Source: Nitriliruptoraceae bacterium (GTDB lineage: Bacteria > Actinomycetota > Nitriliruptoria > Nitriliruptorales > Nitriliruptoraceae). Taken from it: DNA of 35,974 nt. The notes beneath the pieces were generated by a model that was given only the letters and a program-made list of their open reading frames with translations, was not told where the DNA came from and did not search any database. The position numbers and the translations under genes were made by a program. Shown piece by piece: positions 21,409 through 28,734 of this stretch; within the stretch, counting starts at the first letter, position 1; each line of letters opens with the position of its first letter. The DNA lies in assembly GCA_007133465.1 (NCBI GenBank), contig SLMP01000008.1, positions 1-35,974 of the forward strand. The letters run 5' to 3'.

Positions 21409-23073
21409 GTGGCCAAAGCGGAGCCGCGGGTGGCGTCGGACGTCGCTGCCGGCGCGCCACTCGCGACCCGCGAGCTGCCCGCGCTGCTCGAGCGGGTCCA
21501 CGCGTCCCTGGAGGCTCGCCGGCAGGTGATCGACGACCTGAACGTCTTCCCGGTCCCGGACGGCGACACCGGGACGAACATGACCCTGACCGTGCGGGCC
21601 GGCCTCGACGCGTTGCGCGAGGAGGCGCCGCGGTCGGGGCGGACCGCGTCGAAGGTGGTCACCCGGGGGGTCCTACGCGGTGCGCGGGGCAACTCCGGGG
21701 TGATCCTGAGCCAGGTCCTGCGCGCGGTCGTCGAGGTGGTCACGGGCCACCGTGAGGTCGACGCGGCCCTCTACGCGCAGGCGCTCACCCGTGCCCGGGA
21801 CCTCGCCTACGAGGCGGTCGCCGAACCGGTCGAGGGCACCATCCTCACGGCGCTCGCCGCCGCCGCGGAGGCCGCGGACGAGGGGGTCGCCGCCGGCCAC
21901 GACCTCGTCGGGACCTCCGCGCTGATCTGCGCGCGGGTGGCCGCCGCCGTCGAGGCGACCACCGACCAGTTGCCCGTGCTGCGCGACGCCGGGGTGGTCG
22001 ACGCCGGCGCGCGCGGGTTCGAGGTCCTCGTCGCGGCCGTGCACGGCCACCTCACCGGCGAGGAGCCGCCGGTCCGCGAGGACGTGCCACCGTCCGGCCA
22101 CCGCGAGTCGCAGGGCGGCTGCCTCGCCGACCTCGCCTTCCCGTTCGAGGTCCAGTACCTGCTCGACGCCCGCGACCGGGTGGCCCCGCTGCTGCGCCAC
22201 GACCTCGAGGGGCTCGGTGACTCGGTGGTCGTGGTCGCCGCGGGCAACCTGCTCAACGTCCACGTGCACACCGACGACGTCGGCGGCGCCATCGAGGCAG
22301 GCCTCGAGTACGGCCGGCCGTCGCGCATCGAGGTGGTGCACTTCGGCGACCAGGTCGCCGGTCGGACGGTGTCCGGCCACGGCCTGCGGCCCGCGGTGCC
22401 GAACCTCCCCGCCCTCGGCACCGTCGCGGTGCTCGACGGCACGGGGTTGAGCGTGCTGGCCCGGGCGCTCGGCGCGATCGTGGTGCGGGGGACGGCCGGC
22501 GCGTTGCCGTCGGTCGCGGACATCCTGGAGGCCATCGCGAGCTCCGACGCGCCACGGGTGGTGGTCCTGCCCGGCCACCGCAACGCCGTCCCGACCGCGC
22601 TGCAGGCGGCCGAGCTCGCCGCCGCCGAGGGCGACGACCGGGTCAGCGTCGTGGAGGAGGCCACCACCCCCCCGGCCGTCCTCGCCGCGCTCGCCGTCGT
22701 CGACGCGACCGCCCCCCCGGAGCAGGTCCTGGCCGATGCCCGCGCCGCCGCGTCGCAGGTCCGCGCCGGCGCCGTCGTCGCCGCCAGCCGCGACGCCGAC
22801 ACCCCGGTCGGTGCCGTCCGGCGCGGTCAGCCGCTGGTCGTCGTCGGCGGCGAGGTGCTCGCCGCCCACGACGAGCCCCTGGAGGCGCTCGACGCACTGT
22901 GCGAGGCGCTCGAGGTCGCGGCTGCCGAGGTGGTCACGCTCCACGTCGGCGGAGACGTCGACGCGGCGGAGGCGACGGCCGCCGTGGCGCAGGTCGAGGA
23001 TCGGACGGACGCCGAGGTGGAGGTGGTGGAGGCGGGCCAGCGACCGGTGCGCTACTGGGTCGGGGCGGAGTGA
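21409..23073 (+). CDS. DAK-phosphatase (FakA/YloV-like) domain protein
   Basis: This 554-residue protein has a Dak2-type nucleotide-binding domain at about 25-215: NVFPVPDGDTGTNM at 45-58 with the Mg-binding aspartates, then RGARGNSGVILSQVLR. A linker and a C-terminal DegV-like half follow (about 300-554: GTVAVLDGTGLSVLARAL, VVVLPGHRNAVPTALQAA). This is the build of FakA, the ATP-binding subunit of bacterial fatty acid kinase, which phosphorylates fatty acids bound by FakB. I see no fakB nearby. The gene is divergent from rpmB and overlaps recG by 4 bases, the same arrangement as in mycobacteria. The GTG at 21409 has a GGGAG just upstream. Confidence 0.87.
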   Translation: MAKAEPRVASDVAAGAPLATRELPALLERVHASLEARRQVIDDLNVFPVPDGDTGTNMTLTVRAGLDALREEAPRSGRTASKVVTRGVLRGARGNSGVILSQVLRAVVEVVTGHREVDAALYAQALTRARDLAYEAVAEPVEGTILTALAAAAEAADEGVAAGHDLVGTSALICARVAAAVEATTDQLPVLRDAGVVDAGARGFEVLVAAVHGHLTGEEPPVREDVPPSGHRESQGGCLADLAFPFEVQYLLDARDRVAPLLRHDLEGLGDSVVVVAAGNLLNVHVHTDDVGGAIEAGLEYGRPSRIEVVHFGDQVAGRTVSGHGLRPAVPNLPALGTVAVLDGTGLSVLARALGAIVVRGTAGALPSVADILEAIASSDAPRVVVLPGHRNAVPTALQAAELAAAEGDDRVSVVEEATTPPAVLAALAVVDATAPPEQVLADARAAASQVRAGAVVAASRDADTPVGAVRRGQPLVVVGGEVLAAHDEPLEALDALCEALEVAAAEVVTLHVGGDVDAAEATAAVAQVEDRTDAEVEVVEAGQRPVRYWVGAE

Positions 23074-25280
23074 CCGGCGGGGCGAGCGCTCGGCTCCACC
23101 TCGACGACCCGGTGTCCGTCCTGTCCGGCGTCGGCCCGAAGCTCCGCGGGCACCTGCGCGACAAGCTCGGCATCGCGACGGTCCGGGACCTGCTCGAGCA
23201 CTATCCGCGTCGCTACCAGGACCCGGGGGAGGTCCTCGACCTCTCCGAGGTGCGGACCGGGGAGCGCGCGACGCTGATCGGCGAGGTCGTCTCGTGGGAC
23301 CTGCGGCGGGTGCCACCGAAGGGCCGGCGGCGATCCCGCCTCGACCTCGCGACGGCGCGGGTCCGCCAGGCGAGCGGGGCCGAGTTCACCGTGACCTTCT
23401 TCAACCAGATCTGGCGCGAGAAGCAGCTCGCGCCCGGGACGGTCGCGGCGTTCGGTGGTGAGGTGAGACGCTTCCGCAAGGACCTGCAGCTCACCACCCC
23501 CGAGGTGCAGGTGCTCGGTCGGGTCGATGCCGGGACCGGTCTGGAGCAGGCGGCCGAACGCCTGCGCAACCAGCGGCTGCTGGCGATCTACCCCGCCGTC
23601 AAGGAGGTGTCCACGTTCAAGCTCACCCAGCTCGTCGAGCTGGCGCTCGAGGCGCTGCCGCCGGTCGACGACTGGTTGCCGGACGCGTGGCGCGAACGGC
23701 AGCGCCTGCTGCCGCTGGACACCGCGATCCGGGCGATCCACCGCCCGGCCGATCGCGCCGAGCAGCGAGCCGCCCGCACCCGGCTCGCGTTCGACGAGCT
23801 CATGACCCTCCAGCTCGGGCTGCAGGCGCGCCGGCGCCAACTCGAGGCAGAGGTGGCCGGGGTCGACAACGCCCCCGTGCCCGGGGGGTGGGCGGAGCGG
23901 TTCGTCGCCTCCTTGCCGTTCGCCCCGACCGGCGCGCAGCAGCGGGCGTTCGCCGCGCTCGGCGCCGACCTGGCGGCCCCACGACCGATGCACCGCCTGC
24001 TGCAGGGCGATGTCGGGGCCGGCAAGACCGTCGTCGCGGTCTGGGCGATGCTCTGCGCGGTCGACCGGGGTCGCCAGGCCGCCCTGATGGTGCCGACCGA
24101 GGTGCTCGCCGAGCAGCACCATCGCACCCTGCAGGCCCTGCTCGCGCCGCTCGGGGTCAACGTGCTGGACGGCCTGCGGGTGGAGCTGTTGACCTCCTCC
24201 ACGACGACCTCCGCTCGCCGCCGCATCCTCGGGGAACTGCTGTCCGGCACCGTCGACCTGGTCGTCGGCACGCACGCGCTGCTCGAGGAGGGCGTGCGCT
24301 TCGCCGACCTCGGCGTGGTCGTGATCGACGAGCAGCACCGCTTCGGCGTGTCCCACCGGGTCCGGCTGAAGGAGAAGGCGTCGGAGGGCCGGCCGGGGGA
24401 GCGCGAGATCCTGCCCGACGTCCTCGTGATGACCGCGACCCCGATCCCCCGGTCGCTCGCCCTGACCCTCTACGGGGACCTCGACGAAACGGAGCTGGAC
24501 GAGCTGCCACCCGGCCGGCGACCGATCGCGACCCGGCTGATCACCCCTGCCGAGGCCGACCGGCGGGAGCGGCTGTACGGCTTCGTCCGCGAGCAGGCCG
24601 CTGCGGGGTTCGGCACCTACGTCGTCTGCCCTTTCGTCGAGCCGAGCGACACGCTCCCGGGCACCGCCGCGGTCGCCGAGCACGAGCGGCTCGCCGAGGT
24701 CGTGTTCCCGGACCTCGAGGTCGCGCTGGTCCACGGTCGCCAGCGCACGGAGGACAAGGAGCGGGCCATGGCCCGTTTCCGCGGCGGCGAGGCGCAGGTG
24801 CTGGTCGCGACGACGGTGATCGAGGTCGGGGTCGACGTGCCGCACGCGACCGTGATGATCATCGAGGACGCGGAACGGTTCGGCATCAGCCAGCTCCACC
24901 AGCTGCGCGGCCGGGTCGGCCGTGGTGGCGAGCGCAGCTACTGCGTGCTGTTCGCCGGCTGGAACGGGGAACTGAGCCCGGAGGCCAGCCGCCGCCTCGA
25001 GGCGGTCGCCGGCACCACCGACGGCAGGAAGCTCGCCGACGTCGACCTGTCGATCCGCGGCGAGGGCGAGCTGTTCGGCCAGGCGCAGTCCGGCACACCC
25101 GACCTCAAGCTGGCGCGCGTCCAGGACGACCGGGAGCTGATCCAGCGCACCCGCGACCTCGCCCGCGAGGTGGTGGCGCGCGACCCGCACCTGGCGGACC
25201 CCGGCCTCGTCGCGGTCCGGGCGGAGGTCGAGCGGCGCTACGGGGGCCGGGAGGCGATGGCGGCGCTCGAGACGGGCTGA
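23070..25280 (+). CDS. recG: ATP-dependent DNA helicase RecG
   Basis: This 736-residue superfamily 2 helicase remodels stalled replication forks and Holliday junctions. The N-terminal wedge/OB domain covers about 1-165. The helicase core has Walker A GDVGAGKT at 313-320, motif Ia VPTEVLAEQH, the DEQH box at 420-423 in VIDEQHRFGVSHR, motif III MTATPIPRSLA, motif V TTVIEVGVDVP and motif VI LRGRVGRGGERSYC. The tail contains LSIRGEGELFGQAQSG. The GTG start overlaps the DAK stop (GTGA, 4 bases), so the two are coupled. The last codons lie inside the first copy of a perfect 37-base tandem duplication; the second copy falls after the stop. Confidence 0.96.
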   Translation: MTGGASARLHLDDPVSVLSGVGPKLRGHLRDKLGIATVRDLLEHYPRRYQDPGEVLDLSEVRTGERATLIGEVVSWDLRRVPPKGRRRSRLDLATARVRQASGAEFTVTFFNQIWREKQLAPGTVAAFGGEVRRFRKDLQLTTPEVQVLGRVDAGTGLEQAAERLRNQRLLAIYPAVKEVSTFKLTQLVELALEALPPVDDWLPDAWRERQRLLPLDTAIRAIHRPADRAEQRAARTRLAFDELMTLQLGLQARRRQLEAEVAGVDNAPVPGGWAERFVASLPFAPTGAQQRAFAALGADLAAPRPMHRLLQGDVGAGKTVVAVWAMLCAVDRGRQAALMVPTEVLAEQHHRTLQALLAPLGVNVLDGLRVELLTSSTTTSARRRILGELLSGTVDLVVGTHALLEEGVRFADLGVVVIDEQHRFGVSHRVRLKEKASEGRPGEREILPDVLVMTATPIPRSLALTLYGDLDETELDELPPGRRPIATRLITPAEADRRERLYGFVREQAAAGFGTYVVCPFVEPSDTLPGTAAVAEHERLAEVVFPDLEVALVHGRQRTEDKERAMARFRGGEAQVLVATTVIEVGVDVPHATVMIIEDAERFGISQLHQLRGRVGRGGERSYCVLFAGWNGELSPEASRRLEAVAGTTDGRKLADVDLSIRGEGELFGQAQSGTPDLKLARVQDDRELIQRTRDLAREVVARDPHLADPGLVAVRAEVERRYGGREAMAALETG

Positions 25281-25340
25281 GCGCCGGCGTGCTCCACCGG
25301 CGCTCGAGACGGGCTGAGCGCCGGCGTGCTCCACCGGCGC
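25261..25340. repeat. Perfect 37-bp tandem duplication at the end of recG
   Basis: Bases 25261-25297 are repeated exactly at 25298-25334, followed by a further 6 matching bases (25335-25340). The first copy contains the last five codons and the TGA of recG; the second repeats them as non-coding sequence. No divergence between copies suggests a recent event. Confidence 0.95.
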
Positions 25341-25341
25341 C
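25279..25341 (+). terminator. Duplicated hairpin after recG
   Basis: GAGCGCCGG (25279-25287) pairs with CCGGCGCTC (25297-25305) around a 9-base loop, starting within the recG stop. Because of the 37-bp duplication a second, slightly shorter stem follows: GCGCCGG at 25318-25324 with CCGGCGC at 25334-25340. No U-run is present. It is a likely transcript end for the DAK-recG unit. Confidence 0.5.
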
Positions 25342-25450
25342 GGATCACCTCTCGACAGCGGGTCGCGCGCGGGGCAGGCTGGGGGGTAGCGAGCCGTCGT
25401 GTGGCCGCCCGGGCCGCCGGCGTCCGCTCGCGCCGAACGGAAGACCGCCG

Positions 25451-25738
25451 ATGTCCTACGCGTACGCCCTGGCCACCAACCCGGAGAGCGAGGCGGACCT
25501 GCCCTGCTACGAGCTGCGGGGCAACCACCTCTACCCGACGGCCTCCCACCCCGACGGTCCGAGCGAGGAGCCCTGGTACCGGCTCCGAGGCAACGACCTC
25601 TACCCGACCGTCGCCCATCCGGACGGGTTCGGCGACCGACCCTGGTTCGTGCTGCGGGGCGGCCGTCTGTACGCCACGGGCTGGCATCCCGACGGGCCAT
25701 CGTCGGCCCCGTGGTTCGAGGTTCGCGGCGAGGCCTGA
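25451..25738 (+). CDS. Small protein of three 23-residue repeats, unknown function
   Basis: This 95-residue protein has an N-terminal segment of 17 residues and then three exact-period 23-residue repeats (18-40, 41-63, 64-86) plus a partial fourth (87-95). The consensus is P-[CW]-[YF]-x-L-R-G-[NG]-x-L-Y-x-T-x-x-H-P-D-G, with the aromatic, R-G, L-Y, T and H-P-D-G positions invariant. The alternation suggests two short strands per repeat joined by the HPDG turn, perhaps a small beta-propeller-like or beta-solenoid fold. No signal peptide is seen. The ATG at 25451 follows GGAAG. I do not recognise a family with confidence. It lies alone between recG and an SDR gene. Confidence 0.8.
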   Translation: MSYAYALATNPESEADLPCYELRGNHLYPTASHPDGPSEEPWYRLRGNDLYPTVAHPDGFGDRPWFVLRGGRLYATGWHPDGPSSAPWFEVRGEA

Positions 25739-25746
25739 GCGCCGCC

Positions 25747-25752
25747 TACCGT
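25747..25752 (+). promoter_or_regulatory. Candidate -10 of the second SDR gene
   Basis: TACCGT, 8 bases after the repeat-protein stop, gives a leader of about 19 bases containing GGAGCGGGAG. Confidence 0.4.
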
Positions 25753-25777
25753 CCCGCCACGCGAACAGGAGCGGGAG

Positions 25778-26563
25778 ATGGCGCAGCGGCTCGCCGTGGT
25801 GACCGGCGCGTCGAGCGGTATCGGCGCGGCAACGGCCGAACTGCTGGGGGCGCAGGGGTGGCGGGTGGTCCTGGTCGCGCGCGGTCGTCCCGCGCTCGAG
25901 CAGGTGGCCGATCGGATCGCGGCGGTCGGGCCCGAGCCGGTCGTCGCACCGCTGGACGGCGGTGACGCCGACGCGGTCCTCGCGATGGCGGCACGGGTGC
26001 TCGACCGGCACGGCGTCCCTGGCGCGCTCGTGAACGCGGCCGGCGCGGGGGAGTGGCGCTGGCTCGAGGACACCCCGCCGGACGACATGGAGCGGATGCT
26101 CGCCGCGCCCTTCCGGTCGGCCTACCACCACACCTACGCGTTCCTGCGCCCCATGCTCGGGCAGCGGTCCGGGGTGATCGTCCACGTCGGCTCGCCAGCC
26201 GCCTACCTGCCGTGGCCCTCCTCCGCCGCGTACACCTGCTCGCGCTGGGCCCTCCGCGGGCTGCACGAGGCGTTGCGTCAGGACCTGCACGGCACCGGCG
26301 TGCGCAGCTGCCACGCCGTCTTCGCCACGGTGTCGAGCGCCTACTGGGACCACAACCCCGGCACGTACGACCTCCGCCCGGGGCTCGGCCGCCTGCTGCG
26401 GACGCTGCCGCCCACGGAAGCGGCGGACGCGATCGTGCGGGCGATCCACCGCCCCCGGGACGAGGTCGTGCTGCCGAGCCTGCTGCGCGCCGCGATGGCG
26501 GCGCACCAGGTGGCGCCCGGCCCGCTGCGCTGGCTGACCCGTGTCACCGGCCGGCGTCGCTGA
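25778..26563 (+). CDS. SDR-family protein with YxxxR instead of YxxxK
   Basis: This 261-residue Rossmann-fold protein has the intact cofactor motif TGASSGIG at 9-16, where the basic residue after strand 2 (VLVARGRPALEQ) suggests NADP(H). NAAG (86-89) replaces the usual NNAG. The catalytic Ser is in VGSPAAY (S139), but the Tyr/Lys pair reads AYTCSRWAL: Y152 is present and the lysine position is R156. Loss of the lysine normally impairs SDR catalysis, so this may be a weak enzyme, one with altered chemistry, or a binding protein. The ATG follows GGAGCGGGAG. It is upstream of acetoacetyl-CoA synthetase, 116 bases apart. Confidence 0.88.
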   Translation: MAQRLAVVTGASSGIGAATAELLGAQGWRVVLVARGRPALEQVADRIAAVGPEPVVAPLDGGDADAVLAMAARVLDRHGVPGALVNAAGAGEWRWLEDTPPDDMERMLAAPFRSAYHHTYAFLRPMLGQRSGVIVHVGSPAAYLPWPSSAAYTCSRWALRGLHEALRQDLHGTGVRSCHAVFATVSSAYWDHNPGTYDLRPGLGRLLRTLPPTEAADAIVRAIHRPRDEVVLPSLLRAAMAAHQVAPGPLRWLTRVTGRRR

Positions 26564-26644
26564 CCGCTGGCGCCCGGCCGGCGCGTTCCGGCGGCAGGGG
26601 GCGGCCGCGCCGGGCGCTCGCCGACCACCGACGCCACGCGCCAC

Positions 26645-26650
26645 TACCGT
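26645..26650 (+). promoter_or_regulatory. Candidate -10 of the acetoacetyl-CoA synthetase gene
   Basis: TACCGT with a partial -35 match CCGACC (26621-26626) 18 bases upstream. Leader of about 23 bases with a GGAGGAGGAC ribosome site. Confidence 0.45.
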
Positions 26651-26679
26651 CCGATCCGAGCCGGGTGGAGGAGGACACC

Positions 26680-28674
26680 GTGGTCGAGGTCGGGGCGCTG
26701 CTCTGGGAGCCACCCGCCGACGCCCGCAGCCGCACGCGCATGGGCCGCTACCTCGACCGTGTGGCGGCCGAGCACGGGCTCGACCTGCCCGACCAGGAGA
26801 CGGTCTGGCGCTGGTCGGTGGACGACCTGGAGGGCTTCTGGGCCTCCATCGTCTCCGAGTTCGACGTCCGCTTCCACGCCCCGCCGGAGGCCGTGCTCCC
26901 CGCCCGGGCCATGCCCGGCGCGCGGTGGTTCCCCGGCGCCACCCTCAACTACGCCGAGCACGCGCTGCGTCGTCGCGACGACAGACCGGCGGTGATCGCA
27001 CGATCGCAGACACGTGCCGAGGTGGCGCTCTCCTGGGCGGAGCTCGCCGACCAGGTCGCCCGCGCCCGGGCGGGCCTCCAGCGGCTCGGGGTCGGACGCG
27101 GCGACCGCGTCGTCGGCTACCTCCCGAACGTGCCGGAGACGGTGGTCGCCTTCCTGGCCTGCGCGTCGCTCGGCGCCGTCTGGTCGTCGTGCGCGCCCGA
27201 GTTCGGGGTCCGCAGCGTCGTCGACCGGGTCCAGCAGATCGAACCGGTGGTCCTGCTGGTGGTCGACGGCTACCGCTACGGCGACCGGGCCGTGGACCGC
27301 AGTGCCGAGGTGGCGGCGATCCGGGCCGCGCTGCCGACCCTGCGCGCGACGGTCGTCCTGCCCTACCTCCACGACGAGCTCGACCCGCAGCGGTTCCCCG
27401 ACGCGACGTCCTGGGCGGACCTCGTCGCCGAGCCCGCGCCGCCCGCCTACGACCCCGTGCCCTTCGACCACCCGCTCTACGTGCTGTACAGCTCCGGGAC
27501 GACGGGGCTGCCGAAGGCGATCGTCCACGGGCACGGCGGCATCCTGCTCGAGCACCTCAAGATGCTCGGGCTGCACCACGACCTCGGCCCCGACGACCGG
27601 TTCTGCTGGTTCACCACCACCGGGTGGATGATGTGGAACTACCTGGTGTCCGGGCTGACGGTCGGCGCGACGGTCGTGCTGTTCGACGGCGACCCGGGGT
27701 ACCCGGACCTGCTGACCCTGTGGCGCCTGGCGGCGGAGACCGGCATCACCCTGCTCGGCGTCGGGGCGCCGTTCCTGCTGGCCTGCCGCAAGGCGGGCGT
27801 GTCGCCCGGCGACGAGCACGACCTGTCCCGGTTGCGCTCGGTCGGCTCGACCGGGGCGCCGCTGCCACCGGAGGGGTTCGCCTGGGTCTACGAGCACGTC
27901 GGCCGCGACCTGCTGCTCGTCTCGGCGTCCGGGGGCACCGACGTCTGCACCGCGTTCGTCGCCGGCTCGCCGCTGCTGCCGGTGCGCGCCGGGGTGATCG
28001 CCTGCCGCTGCCTCGGCGCGAAGGTGGAGGCCTTCGGCGAGCGCGGCGAGCCGGTGATCGGCGAGCGCGGTGAACTCGTGCTCAGCGCCCCGATGCCGTC
28101 GATGCCGGTGGGGTTCTGGGACGATCCCGACGGCGCGCGCTACCGCGCCGCGTACTTCGAGGACCTGCCGGGGGTGTGGCGGCACGGCGACTGGATCGAG
28201 ATCGCCGCCGACGGTTCGTGCGTGATCACCGGCCGGTCGGACGCGACCCTCAACCGCGGCGGCGTGCGGATGGGCACGAGCGAGTTCTACTCGGTGGTCG
28301 AGGCGGTGCCGGGGGTAATCGACAGCCTGGTCGTGCACCACGAGGACCCGCAGGGCGGACCTGGCGAGCTCGTGCTGTTCGTCGCGCTGGCGCCGGACCG
28401 CGCCCTCGACGACGACCTGCGGGCCAGCCTCGCCCGCACGATCCGGACGGAGCTGTCGCCGCGCCACGTGCCCGACGAGGTCCACGCCGTCCCATCGATC
28501 CCGCGGACGATCTCCGGCAAGAAGCTCGAGGTGCCGATCAAGCGGCTGCTCGACGGGGCCCCCGTCGAGCGGGTCGTGAACGCGGGGGCGCTCGCCGACC
28601 CGGACAGCCTCGCGCCGTTCCTCGCGCTCGCCCGGCAGCACGACGACCCCGGCACCGACCGCGCGCCCTCGTAG
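26680..28674 (+). CDS. Acetoacetyl-CoA synthetase (acetoacetate--CoA ligase)
   Basis: This 664-residue ANL-superfamily ligase activates acetoacetate with ATP and CoA, linking ketone bodies and polyhydroxybutyrate breakdown to acetyl-CoA. The acetyl-CoA-synthetase-type N-terminal cap is followed by WFPGATLNYAEHAL (83-96), typical of acetoacetyl-CoA synthetases. The AMP-binding motif YSSGTTGLPKAIVHGHGG begins at 270. GWMMWNYL and GSTGAPLPPEGF follow. The C-terminal domain has GRSDATLNRGGVRMG and the acylation-controlled lysine around 614 in TISGKKLEVPIK. I chose GTG 26680 for its GGAGGAGG site; GTG 26665 is an in-frame alternative. The SDR before it could act on a related keto or hydroxy acid, which is only context. 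Confidence 0.92.
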   Translation: MVEVGALLWEPPADARSRTRMGRYLDRVAAEHGLDLPDQETVWRWSVDDLEGFWASIVSEFDVRFHAPPEAVLPARAMPGARWFPGATLNYAEHALRRRDDRPAVIARSQTRAEVALSWAELADQVARARAGLQRLGVGRGDRVVGYLPNVPETVVAFLACASLGAVWSSCAPEFGVRSVVDRVQQIEPVVLLVVDGYRYGDRAVDRSAEVAAIRAALPTLRATVVLPYLHDELDPQRFPDATSWADLVAEPAPPAYDPVPFDHPLYVLYSSGTTGLPKAIVHGHGGILLEHLKMLGLHHDLGPDDRFCWFTTTGWMMWNYLVSGLTVGATVVLFDGDPGYPDLLTLWRLAAETGITLLGVGAPFLLACRKAGVSPGDEHDLSRLRSVGSTGAPLPPEGFAWVYEHVGRDLLLVSASGGTDVCTAFVAGSPLLPVRAGVIACRCLGAKVEAFGERGEPVIGERGELVLSAPMPSMPVGFWDDPDGARYRAAYFEDLPGVWRHGDWIEIAADGSCVITGRSDATLNRGGVRMGTSEFYSVVEAVPGVIDSLVVHHEDPQGGPGELVLFVALAPDRALDDDLRASLARTIRTELSPRHVPDEVHAVPSIPRTISGKKLEVPIKRLLDGAPVERVVNAGALADPDSLAPFLALARQHDDPGTDRAPS

Positions 28675-28677
28675 GCT
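28672..28677 (+). promoter_or_regulatory. Candidate -10 of the oligopeptidase gene
   Basis: TAGGCT overlaps the TAG stop of the acetoacetyl-CoA synthetase gene, the same stop/-10 fusion as at ddl. Leader of about 50 bases. Confidence 0.45.
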
Positions 28678-28734
28678 CGCGCTGCCGCGCCGACCACCCC
28701 GCCGACCACGCCGCCGACCGAGAGGCCCTGCCCC

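Noticed and set aside
25261-25340. The 37-bp repeat as a CRISPR or insertion-sequence target duplication
   Set aside because: There are only two head-to-tail copies with no spacer and no mobile gene between them, so a simple tandem duplication explains it.
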